A DNA stretch of 64,000 nucleotides, taken from assembly GCA_964017045.1 (NCBI GenBank), contig OZ024794.1, forward strand, positions 32,705,682 to 32,769,681, written 5' to 3'. The notes under the pieces are model-generated. The model did no database searches. It was not told the DNA's origin and worked only from the letters and a program-made list of their open reading frames with translations. How positions within the stretch are numbered: the stretch's first letter is position 1; the number at the start of each line of letters is the position of its first letter. This DNA comes from Omphiscola glabra. Lineage: Eukaryota; Mollusca; Gastropoda; Lymnaeidae. Made by a program: the position numbers and the translations under genes. Below, piece by piece: positions 22,701-33,414 of the stretch.

Positions 22701-25700
22701 AACAGGTAAAATACCTACTTGTTTCACTCATTGTTAATCAAACTTGATGTTTTAATTACAAATATTTAAGTAATTGTTTTCAAAAATATTTGAATGGTAT
22801 TGATTTTGAAGCAAAGAATTACATTTAAATAAAATTGTTATTTGAAAAATATTACTTTAATCTCTGTAAATACATCAATTATATTGAATTAATTCTGAAG
22901 CAAAGGATTACACTTAATCTCAATATAATTCTCCCTCTAGCCTAAAAGGTATCTGCAAAGATGGGTTATTTCATTTGTTTTTCCATATTAAACAAGCCCT
23001 TTATGACACTCTAATCTAGACTTGCAGACTTGTCCATGGAGTTTGAATTAGAGAAAGCACCCGGCAATGATGAACTTTTGAACTGCATCATCAACAGAGA
23101 AGATGTTGAAACAATAATTAATAAGCCGGTAAATTAATAGAAGATTTCTTATTTACTCATATCAAGAAAAGGACCAAGTAACATTTCTCTCAAAAATTGA
23201 GTTATGGTTACTTTTGGTTTCCTTAAGATCCATTACAGATGTCCAACTGTGCCAATGAAAGTAGAAAGGGATTAATCATGTTTATTTTATATTTGAACTA
23301 TGTACATTTAGAAATAAACCATAAGAGCAATAAATTGTTTTTCCTAATTTTCTAAAAACTTGAAATTTAAACTTATTGATCCATGGAAATATTTCTCTGA
23401 AAGATGTTTGTTATTATCCATTTAAAAATATTTTTATTCAATAAAGGGGCGCAAATACTTAGGTATTAATGGTAAAGAAATGGCAGCAACAAAGATACAG
23501 TCATCCTGGCGCAGGTATAGAGAACGTTCGCATTACCTAGAATATCGTAGACTAAAGTGGGCAGCAGGTGTAATCGCCATATCTTGGATTATGCGTATCA
23601 AGATGGCTAAAAGGAAATACCAGCTCCGGCAGACTCGACTTGATCAACTGGAGGCATTCAAACAAAGGGCAAAGGTAATTCATTAATTGCCAATTTCTCA
23701 GGTCATCACTCTCCTGGATAAAGTTGTCTGTGTCAGGGTCGGCTTTAACAATTGCGGGGCCCTATGCAAAACGGATTGCGTGGGGCCCAGTCTGGGTAGG
23801 GATAAGGATAATAAGTGAAAATTAAGATTTTGTATTAGAAAATAAAGTGCGGGGTCCACTGCGGCCGCATAGGTTGCAGTGGCCTAAGGCTGGCCCTGGT
23901 CTGTGTAATTTGATCTTTCCCCCCACTAAAACAAAACTTAAATTGCTGCAACACCACAAGCTACTTTAAGTATAGTAACATTAGACTGCTGACTTAAGCT
24001 TTGGCATCACTGAAAGCAAAATTTGCATCAAATATATTAGAAGTGCTCAAAAGTTAACATTTCCCAAAAATCTTGGACTGCTAATGGAGAAAAAAAAACT
24101 TTCTGAAAAAGCTTCATCCATTTTTGATGTACCTCAATATCTTTTTGAAGTCAGAATAAAACCAATGACCTCAACTAAAATAGTGTTTAAGGGTATGGGA
24201 AATCATTTAATGGCCACAAAGAAAACTTGTGAGTTCTTTGAAAATTGTCTCTAATCATGATTTTTCTTGAGCATGACCAGAATGATTGTAAAATTAGTGG
24301 ACATTGCTGCAGTTTTGTTATTATCACATAATTGGAAAAGCTGAACTAAATATTGTATTTTTGACAGTAAAAAAAAAAAGTAAAAAATTTATTGGCTATT
24401 TATTCAGTTTGTATCCATTTTGTGTTAAGCAAGAATTTGATAATAATGTTTTAAACATCAGATTTTATAAGGTTTACAACATAATTATTTTCATGTTTTC
24501 TGATAGAAATTTGCATCATCTTGGGACAGAATAAAGAATTCTCGGCGTGTTATTATACATATTCCCTCGCTTGGATACAGCCAAACTATCAGAGACAGCA
24601 TACAGGACTTAGGCATGAAGCAAAACACACAGATGGCAAGGCTTTGTGATATCAGAGGTGCTTTAAGATATCATTTTTACAACACACCATACATTCTGAC
24701 AACACTTGCTTTAATTTCAGTCATTCTTCTCTCACAAAATACAATCTGATATACAACCTAGTAAGAGCACCCCCATGTTACTAATATTTATCAACAATTA
24801 CAATTTTAAATAAGTCCTATTCACTGCAAAAAAGCAATTTTATTGTTTTTCCTCAGATCCCAATGTGGATGTGATATTTATCTCAGCAGTCCCTCTAAGT
24901 GATGAGACCATGCAGTATTACTCCAAGCTGTTGGGCCTCAGCTCAGCTGTTGCAAGTAGTAACCCTGGAGATCAGTGTGACATGTCAGAAAGATATAAAA
25001 TCTTTGTTCCAGAAGCAATCAAAAGTTTCCCAGTGAGTGTCCTCATAATTTTTATTTTAATTAAGTTATGAGAAAGCAGTCTATGCAATGTAAACACAAT
25101 TCTTCCTTGGCACTGGTTTCCTTAAGATAAGATAAGATTCTTTATTAATCCAAATAAATGGAATTGTACATGTTTCTTTTCAGCACAGAAATAAATACAT
25201 ATTTTAACAGAGGTAACATTTTGCAATTATAACAATTTGAATACAAGACATCTAAAGTAGTTCTCTAGGATAGATATGTCTGTCATTCATTGTTAATCTC
25301 AATAAACTTTAACTTTTTAGGGTATAAATATTATGTATTCTTATTTTCTAGTTTTTTAATACCGTACCACAAAAGTGAAAGTGGTGTTAATCAAAACCAT
25401 AGTTTTTCCTATATATTTTTTCATGAGATGAGCTCAAACCAATCCTTAACAAATTTGAATTTTATTCTTGACATTTTTTAGACACACCAGATGTGCCTGT
25501 CAACTATTTTAAAATACAGCTCTCGCACTTTAAAGAGAATAAAAAACCTAATCAAGGGTAGAGATGCTTTCATTGTAACCGGCGTTCCTCATCGTGATGA
25601 TCTGGCAGTGTCAGATTACCTTGATGTGCCAATCCTCTGCCCTGAACCTGATGTTGCCCACCTCTACTCCACCAAGTCAGGCTGTAAGAGGATATTTGCC

Positions 25701-28700
25701 AGTGCTAACATTGATTTCCCACCCTCTGAGTATGATGTCTATAGTTTAGGTCAGGTAAGCCACAAAAATACGGGTAAGATTTAAAAAAAAATGTTTATTT
25801 GACTTAGCTTTTGTTTCAAATTTACAAATTGTTGCAGCCTGTTAAGCTTTTTTTTTTTTAATATCTTACCAATTTTTTCAACCTGCTAATTAGTGTGTAT
25901 AAAAAATATTTTCTCTGCTGCTTAGCTCCATGAATGTCTGGCTCAGCTGGTGACAGAAAATCTTGGCGTACAGAAGTGGCTCTTTAAACTGGATGACGAA
26001 TTCGATGGAAGGGGCATAGCCTACTGTGATGTTGTTCAACATCTCAGGTGTTATAAATGGGCACTGAAAGAAGAACAGAGATACGGGGAGAAGTGGAGCA
26101 AGAAGTGGGCACAGGTCAAGTCAGCTTTATTCTTTTAATACCCTAACTTGCATTATTAACCTTTGCCTTTAAAGCAAAAGAAAAGACAATGAGATTCAAA
26201 TGTAATAAATTGGGTAATGCTCAGAATTTATCATGTTGGAATTGAATAATTTCAGTTTTTGGGAAACATGTTATCATGTACTTTTTGTTAATATTTTTAT
26301 AGTCAATAGTGAAGGATAGATAAGAAAGAGTAGTACCGGGTACCTGGTGTTTTGTTGAATTTGAAAAAAAAAAATTTAATTTATTGTTACGAAGCAGTAT
26401 TTAAAATTGCCTTTCAAATAAATACAGAAAAACGTCTCTTTTAATTATGTATCGAATCACTTCAATTTGTATGCACAGGAAGCTGCCTACATCAAAATAC
26501 ATGCTGAAATCCCTGACATCTTGTCAAGCTATGCACAGCCTTTTAACACCAAGGCTTTTTCTACATGGGAGCAGTTTTTGAGAGCATTTTTGTCCCAGGG
26601 TAAATTCTTTATATTTGTTACGAAAAATATTAACAAATGAATTATAACAGAAAATTCTGTCTCACTAAGAAATAGCACTAAATGGAAGAACATCTGGTGT
26701 CTCACTAAGAAATAGTGCTAAATGGAAGGACATCTGATGTCTCACTAAGAAATAGTGCTAAATGGAAGGACATCTGATGTCTCACTAAGAAATAGTACAC
26801 TAAATGGAAGGACATCTGATGTCTCACTAAGAAATAGTACACTAAATGGAAGGACATCTGATGTCTCACTAAGAAATAGTGCTAAATGGAAGGACATCTG
26901 ATGTCTCACTAAGAAATAGTGCTAAATGGAAGGACATCTGATGTCTCACTAAGAAATAGTACACTAAATGGAAGGACATCTGATGTCTCACTAAGAAATA
27001 GTACACTAAATGGAAGGACATCTGATGTCTCACTAAGAAATAGTGCTAAATGGAAGGACATCTGATGTCTCACTAAGAAATAGTGCTAAATGGAAGGACA
27101 TCTGATGTCTCACTAAGAAATAGTACTAAATGTAAGGACATCTGATGTCTCACTAAGTAATAGTGCTAAATGGAAGGACATCTGATGTCTCTATAAGAAA
27201 TAGTACACTAAATGGAAGGACATCTGATGTCTTTTGAGGCCATGGCTTTGAGGTGCCTCTGACCTTAGCCAGTAGATTTCATTAACCTGTAAAAACTTAC
27301 AGATTGGTTGTTTTATAATTAAAGACTGAAACTAAATTAACGTATATATGAACAATTACAAAATATTAACAGCATCAGATATAGTTATGTTCTAAGATAT
27401 TCTATCGATATTTGTTTAAATTTTACTTTCTTGCACAGCATTTGACCCTTTCATTTCAAGCAGAATGTTGTCATAGTTTAAAACTGAATAAAATTAAAAT
27501 ATATTTCTATATAAATTGTGATCACCAAACAACAGTAAAACTGTAAGCCTTCACCTGTAACTAACCAAACAATAATTATTAATGATAAAAAAACCTCATA
27601 AGTTATTATTTGATATTATTTAGTTCTAAAGTTACCAATAAAAGGCTCTTTTATTTCTATATTAAGGTGGCATCATAGAAGCCTGCCCACCTTCTGAAAA
27701 CATCACAACACTCACTGCTGATCTGCTGATTGAGCCATCAGGTGTTGTTAATGTTTTAACCTGTGGAGATCAGATCCATGCAGAGGGTCCATTCTCTAGC
27801 TGGGGGGTCTCAGTTCCTCAGTCATCCACAGAGCCTTCCTATGTCAATGCAATGTGCCACAGGATAGCAGACGCATGCAAGTCCAGAGGGATTATGGGCT
27901 ATTTGAGAATAGATTTTGTGACTTTCATTGATCCAAAAGATGTAAGATAATGCTGAAGATTTTTCTTACAGTTGTGCTTTGTCTTAAGATCCTCCTTAGA
28001 TAACCAAATAGCATCAACATTTGAAGACTATAAACTCATTCTATGTTTGCAGGTTGTTAATAAGAGTTTCAGGATTTATCACTTAAAGGTCATCAATTCA
28101 TAACATTAAATTTTGGTAAACAGTTTCTAGAATAATATTACAGATTCCTGCATCTGAATAAAGAGTAAACATCTTCTACCACTTAAGCACACATTTAATT
28201 ACATAATCTCTTCAGTTATGCTTAATTTCTTTAACTTTAATCAAGTAAAATAGAAAACACAAGTTTTGTATTCTTTTTTTTTTTTAAACTACAAGATGGA
28301 CCAGAAAATTTGGGCTATAGATTTGTGTCTCCACTATAGTGACAACTTGGCCATGTTTAAACTCATGGAATATGTCACCCATGGAGTTTTCTTGCCTAAA
28401 ACCCACACATTTGAAGTGCAGTTGGCCAGTCAGGAGAGCAAGCCACGCAGAAGGAGGCTAGCAGGACAAGATGATGAGGTATGTTTTTTCAAGTAAGCCG
28501 TCTGATGGTATCTTGACCTAATTTTATTAGCCATGTCCAATATGTATATTACCCAATTGATAAATTGAAAATGCACCCAATTTACCCCCCCCCCCCCCCC
28601 CCCCCTTTTTTTTTGTAGCATGCTGTTAAAGAGATATGAATATTGTATATTTTCAGCAAGTACCAAACAACTCACGTTATGCTGTAATGAGCGCACGACT

Positions 28701-29938
28701 TCTTCATACAAACCTATCAGTGGTACATTACAGTGTCTTTTTCCAGATGTGTCGAGCCCATGGTATAGGCTATGACATAAAGGTAAGTACTTTATAAGAG
28801 CAGAGAATGTCATATGGATGGCATGAATCACTTTTCAAATTTTCAATGTTTCATCTCTGACATTCTTTCTTTTTCTTATTACAGGAATCTCATAGCTAGT
28901 AGGCCTGAACTTGTTTTAATTTTACAAGGAAGATTTTCTCACAGTTTCATTTATTTTTAAAGTAAATTTTCATCCTATTTCTTATTGTCTTCATTTGCTA
29001 GGATAAAACTGGCACAGTCTTTACTCTGATTGACAGTTTTAATCGTGAATGCATGGGCATGCTGTAAGTACTGGTATATTATTTTCTTGAAAATATTTCT
29101 GACATAGTATCCCAGTATCACTCAAGATTTCTTTGTATATTATAATATGATTTAATGTTGCCAATTAATTTTTTTTTTGACTAACTTAAAAATATTACCT
29201 AAATATTTGTGAAAATATCAAGTAAATGAGACATTACATCGATGGCTGATAATGGATAGGGTGCAGGTGAGATGTGACCTAGCCCTAAGCAAAATACGCG
29301 ATGGATAAATTAGAGTTGTAGAGCTCATTAACTTTAAAAACATTTACTTTAACTTTAAGACTTTATGAAAAAGGTTATCTCTTTTTGCATTCTTAAAGAT
29401 TTCTTTACATTACATTGATTTTTTACATGGAATCATTTGTCTGTGTCTAGAAAATACAAATTTCTTATCTATTTTGAAGTGAAGTTGATGTTAAAAGTGT
29501 TTGGTTTATTTTGCTGTATTCTAATGGAAATTAATCTGTCAGGACTGTGGGAGACAACCTACAAGGTGCCCTGGCAACATTTGCCAGGAATTTGTCTGTG
29601 ATACATCAGGAGATATCAGCCCCTAACATGCAAGGTGTCACCAACTTTAAGGTAGGTCTCAATATTTTCTCATGGTTTCTTTTTCTTTTGATTTGTTTGA
29701 CAATTTTAATTAACTGCAGCTTCGATTTGTATTATTACCACTGATAAATAATAATATAAACTAACCTATCCCACTACATAGTTTTATGATTGACCTTAAA
29801 TTTAGATTTTAAAAAAAGTTCAAATAAATATGCATACTTTAATTTTGTAAAACATGTTCTTTGTAGAGTGCTATCACTGATATTGAAGGTATTTTGGGAA
29901 CAACAGTACAGAATGCAGAGGAAAATCAAGGGAAATAA
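13826..29938 (+). CDS. IQCH: IQ motif-containing protein H (IQCH), complete
   Basis: IQCH is a calmodulin-binding protein needed for sperm flagellar and mitochondrial integrity in mammals. Twenty-three exons join in phase to 1087 residues (human about 1027): 13826-13876, 15867-15974, 16472-16617, 16869-16959, 17197-17316, 17667-17744, 17884-18055, 19038-19249, 21671-21804, 21956-22033, 23020-23128, 23447-23674, 24507-24657, 24857-25032, 25482-25754, 25926-26114, 26479-26599, 27667-27941, 28296-28478, 28657-28782, 29002-29063, 29543-29651 and 29867-29938. The N-terminus is helical ([17 protein letters not shown]). Around 360-400 is the family block HYCLSWGS. An IQ motif ([20 protein letters not shown]) lies at about 449-468. 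Residues about 510-1060 are the conserved C-terminal region, usually described as ATP-grasp-like ([43 protein letters not shown]). Intron 9 uses a GC donor. AATAAA occurs at 30185-30190. An extra exon between exons 8 and 9 cannot be excluded. Confidence 0.95.
14253..15788 (-). mobile_element. Composite DNA transposon with GGGCCATC termini, copy 1
   Basis: The left end GGGCCATCCATAAATGACG and the right end (reversed: GGGCCATCCTAGGGGG) form inverted termini, with more shared inner motifs (TCGTCACAAATCGTCACAA). Read in reverse it aligns over about 1.4 kb with 39177-40579. A second element (14561-15108) sits inside. It carries an 18-base G run at 15038-15055. It has no convincing transposase, so it is nonautonomous; the superfamily is not assigned. 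Confidence 0.75.
14561..15108 (+). mobile_element. Nested hAT-like insert (CAGTGGCGTAGCTAG ... CACTG)
   Basis: It starts CAGTGGCGTAGCTAGAG and ends TATGCCACTG. It is related to 7422-7777 and, at the same place in the host element, to 39916-40470. No clean 8-bp duplication remains. Confidence 0.65.
16651..16768. repeat. AT-rich and (TA)n/(TG)n microsatellite
   Basis: A compound run of TATTTA-like repeats, (TA)n and then (TG)n lies in IQCH intron 3. The open frames reported across it are repeat translations, not genes. Confidence 0.8.
18056..19037. other. IQCH intron 7 with a long hairpin
   Basis: No exon is seen apart from the flanking ones. The notable content is the 67-base near-perfect inverted repeat at 18584-18650. 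Confidence 0.6.
18584..18650. repeat. 67-bp near-perfect hairpin
   Basis: Two 32-base arms (starting ATTTAATGACC and ending GGTCATTAAAT) differ at one position and are separated by three bases (GCA, 18616-18618). The inner arms read ACTATTTGCTCTGACATA and its complement. Confidence 0.85.
19250..21670. other. IQCH intron 8
   Basis: This 2.4-kb intron is AT-rich. It contains loosely repeated AAATGA/TGTTGGCA motifs (about 19400-19620) and a short degenerate tandem repeat at 20848-20940. I see no exon in it. Confidence 0.5.
20848..20940 (+). repeat. Degenerate short tandem repeat (about 25-28 bp)
   Basis: Three to four diverged units of the form CTCTATTAAATTGTTGTGG / TCTATACAATGGTTGTGG follow each other. 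Confidence 0.55.
21805..21806 (+). other. Non-canonical GC splice donor of IQCH intron 9
   Basis: The exon 9 reading frame (CLSWG) continues to CAG, followed by GCAAGT rather than GTAAGT. The next exon (21956) resumes in phase after TTTTACAG. Only a GC-AG intron keeps the frame and the conserved block. Confidence 0.75.
23726..23906. mobile_element. hAT-type MITE with perfect 8-bp target duplication
   Basis: A 165-bp element (23734-23898) runs from CAGGGTCGGCTTTAACA to GGCTGGCCCTG and is flanked on both sides by GTCTGTGT (23726-23733 and 23899-23906). CAGGG termini with an 8-bp duplication are the hAT signature. It lies in IQCH intron 12. Confidence 0.88.
25125..25215 (-). mobile_element. Short retroelement-like tail fragment
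   Basis: TAAGATAAGATAAGATTCT followed by TTATTAATCCAAATAAA resembles a widespread animal retroelement 3' end in reverse orientation. This rests on motif memory only. Confidence 0.3.
26659..27228 (+). repeat. 40/42-bp minisatellite with AABB higher-order pattern
   Basis: Fourteen units lie head to tail in IQCH intron 17. Each starts GTCTCACTAAGAAATAGT and ends GGAAGGACATCTGAT. Type A (40 bp) has GCTAAAT in the middle and type B (42 bp) has ACACTAAAT. After a variant first unit, the order is A A B B A A B B A A, then two A variants and a B variant. Confidence 0.95.
28585..28614 (+). repeat. Pyrimidine run C21 T9 in IQCH intron 19
   Basis: Twenty-one C and nine T bases stand just upstream of the acceptor of exon 20 (AG at 28655-28656). 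It may act as an extended pyrimidine tract. The exact length is uncertain because homopolymers are error-prone. Confidence 0.8.
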
Positions 29939-31443
29939 TTGTAACTAGTAATATGTGCTATAAATTGTTAGCGGTACCGTACTGTATGTAAAAATACCAT
30001 TTATTAAAAACAATTAAGCACTGTTTTGATTTTCTTCAATATAAACTGGATGTTCTATGCTTCTTGCATCATGCAGAACTATAACAACAAAACATTGACA
30101 AATGTATCCTCTTAGCTAAATAATTAATACTTGATGTTATTAAAAATATATATATTGTAAAAACTGCTGAATATTAAAAAAAAAAATAAAAAATCTTTAC
30201 ATTTTATTTGTAAGTACAAAGAGACTTGTATTTTTTTGTACCTGACCTCTATATTAGTGTTATACATCATCAATTTGTTAGAGTCTGTTAGTAATGATTA
30301 ATGGCTGTGACGGCTATTCATTTCATATATATTGAAAAATAGTTATGATGTCTAATTGAAATTGAATACATAATCTAATAAATATATACAGACATATATT
30401 TAAATTTAATAATAATTTTATTTAACTATGACTCACCATGAGTGTTTTGATTCATCATGTTTATTTCATTATTCAGCAATTATTCAAGCAAGTTATTGGG
30501 CTCCTATTTAATAATGTTTTACAAGAAATAGTCCTTAATTAATGTTGTTACTTTTTAATTTATTTAAATGATACTTGACATTGACAGTATTATATGATGA
30601 CCCAGTTATAATTAAAACAATTAATTAACTTTTTTTTCCAACTTCAATGCCCACATTTTTTTGAAAATGAAGCAGGATATGCTTGAATTGAAAAATTCAA
30701 AATTTGCTATATATATAAAAAAAAATCACTGACAAAATTTCTTACAGATTGTGAAAGGATTTGATAACCCAATCAAACTCAAACCCTTCTTATATGTGAC
30801 CAATATTTATTGCTGAATGAAGATCTGCAGTCGAACAATTATATAAAACTCACAAGGGCTCCTTGTTTTAGAAATATCTTTTTTTTTTCCTATCCGTCTG
30901 GTCTCTATTTTGTTGCTGGCAATGTCTACTGGCAACTACAACAAAGCCTGGATAAGGATATTTTTTTAATAGAGAATCAACCATTTCCAAGTCAGCTGTT
31001 ATCCAAGGAAATGTCAAATGGTCATACAGCTTGGCACCAAGGATATTTCGGGTGGGGTTTGAACTGCAGCTCATGTTTATGTATCTCGTGTCCTGGTGTC
31101 CAAACTAGTGTGGTCATAGTCTACTCTAGCCATATGTCATTCCACCGGAATCTTTAAGTTGGAGTAAATTTACATTACACTTAATTTACACTCTGTTTTT
31201 TTTTGACAGCTGTGATATTCTACTTTTTATTTGAAGAATTTTTAACTTGACAAATTTTAACACCCAATGTCCAGTATTGTGATATTGGTAAGAAGAGGTT
31301 TTTGTAAATTTATTTATCCCTTTCTCAAAAAAGTTATTTATATTTGACATAAAAAAATAATACTTACAAGGCAAGGTATAGCAGTATTATTTTTCTAAAT
31401 ATATTATTATTAGTGAATAATACACAGGCAGTTGTTATAGCAC

Positions 31444-31603
31444 ATACCGTATTTTACGGACGATAAGACGCACCTTAATTTTTAAGCAATATTTGTAAAA
31501 AAAACACTTTACCATTTTTATATTAATTTTGAGTATAAGAATAAGACGCACCTGAATTTTTTGAAGATAAAAGTGTATCTTATAGTCCATAAAATAAGGT
31601 ATG
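31444..31603. mobile_element. 160-bp MITE (ATACCGTATTTTACGGAC termini)
   Basis: The left end ATACCGTATTTTACGGACG and the right end, reversed (ATACCTTATTTTATGGAC), are inverted repeats. The inner AAGACGCACC block is shared with 5188-5330 and 58702-58882. Confidence 0.75.
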
Positions 31604-32663
31604 TCCTGGTATGTGACAATTTATGATATACCCAGTATGTGATAATTTATATTCATGTAATATTTGATAATGTATGTGATCATTCATGAAATAATGTGTC
31701 GTGATATTTGATGTAAATTTTTGTCTGTAAATTATACAGTATCGCCATTTTTTTCCAAGAGTAAATTTCTGTTACTAGAAAGATAATTTAATACTCCGAT
31801 TTATGTACGTCTACAATTTCAATAATATTAATATGCCTGTGTTAATGATTGGTGCATGGTTGTAACTTTGTCTTTTCCTGATTTAAAAATAACAAGTGAC
31901 AGTAGACATCCTGCTCTCAAATAAGTTCTGTAAAAATTAATAAAAGTTATAACTCCAACTGTATACAAGTCAAGGAAAAGTCTTCAAATGATAACAGCAA
32001 GTTGTTTACATTAACCTGTGGGTGCCAAATTTTTTAAGCTACAAAAAATATTTACTTCAGTCTAGTGACTAACATTATACTTCATTTGATTTTAGTTTAT
32101 AATGTCTGTACATGTATTAGACAGAAATTAGAAGAAGCATCCCAAACACAAGTTTTATCAAATTTGAATAGTTTTTACCATAAATTGGTATCTACAGATT
32201 CAGCCTAAAAATCTGATCATTGGAATTAGAGTCTAACTTATGTTTAAATCCATAGTCTTTTGTATTTGCCAGAAGAGTAACCATTGCTCTTTATTTAAAT
32301 ACTATTTAACTTTTATTGCACTATTTAGTATTTTTACTTATTAGATGTGAGATGTTTAGTCATTTTTAGCCACCACCATCAATTTTCTCAGCAACCCATG
32401 GTGGGGTTTATGCAAAAACTACCACACTAAAACAAAAATATAAGCTACTGTATTTAAACAAAATTTTTATGGAAAAGTTACAAATAGATTATTATGAACA
32501 GCAAAGATGTTTTTTAATTATATAAAAAACTGATACTGCTAACAATTTCTGTGATACTGTTAACAATTTCTTTTATTTATCCATGTTAAATTGTCATACA
32601 TTATCATTTGTCTTGTTTTTGTTATTACCAGTATGTTATGAAATAAAAAAAATTCTGCCTTTA

Positions 32664-32963
32664 AAGCAATCTGAGCAATGCTCATTCAGACATTGGGATA
32701 TATACTTCAAATGTCACCTAGTTAAGCAATGAAATGGGAAGCAATCTGCGCAATGCTCATTTAGACATTGGGATATATACTTCAAATGTCACCTAGTTAA
32801 GCAATGAAATGGGAAGCAATCTGAGCAATGCTCATTTAGACATTGGGATATATACTTCAAATGTCACCTAGTTAAGCAATGAAATGGGAAGCAATCTGAG
32901 CAATGCTCATTCAGACATTGGGATATATACTTCAAATGTCACCTAGTTAAGCAATGAAATGGG
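32664..32963 (+). repeat. Four 75-bp tandem repeats
   Basis: Exactly four units of 75 bp, each starting AAGCAATCTG and ending AGCAATGAAATGGG, differ at only one or two positions. The near identity suggests recent expansion. Confidence 0.95.
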
Positions 32964-33260
32964 ATGTATGATTTTTTGGAAATTACGTAGCAAGGCTGGG
33001 TGCACTTTTCAGTGGTGCACATAGCTTGTCGCACCCATTCGATGCATATGGTTGCATAATATATTTAGCATGAATGTCTTTCATTTGTATGATATCTTAA
33101 ATTTATAATACTGAATTTTATGGGATTCCGTTATCCATGTACCTGGTAGATAACAAAGTGATGTCTTCATATTTTATGCACCTCACTATCTTCAAAAAAT
33201 TAAAAATATGTAAGGAAATTATCAAATAAAAATAATTAAATATCTAGTTACTCTTTGACC

Positions 33261-33266
33261 TTTATT
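33261..33266 (-). terminator. TRMT1 polyadenylation signal (AATAAA)
   Basis: TTTATT on the plus strand gives AATAAA on the minus strand, about 150 bases past the TRMT1 stop (33417-33415). Confidence 0.5.
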
Positions 33267-33414
33267 TACCTGCCAGAAAAATGGCCTTATACTTATAGTT
33301 ACATACAAAGTACATAACAAAATTAAAACTTTAAACTCAAGATAAGCGTTGGTGCAGTACATTTAATTAATGTATTTCCCAGTGGGATGTGAACTTATCT
33401 AGCAAAAAATAACA

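Larger units (their letters stand above)
29939..33414. other. IQCH-TRMT1 convergent intergenic region
   Basis: The region holds the IQCH 3' UTR (AATAAA at 30185-30190), an unrecognised open stretch around 30810-31157 on both strands, a MITE at 31444-31603, a four-unit 75-bp tandem repeat at 32664-32963 and the TRMT1 3' end. Nothing else looks coding. Confidence 0.6.

Noticed and set aside
26659..27228. Regular repeat array considered as a CRISPR array
   Set aside because: Units are contiguous with no variable spacers, and the window is a eukaryotic genome; it is a minisatellite.
30868..31074. Minus-strand frame considered as a conserved small gene next to IQCH
   Set aside because: I could not match it to any family or splice partner, and stops lie close on both sides; kept only as an unexplained observation.
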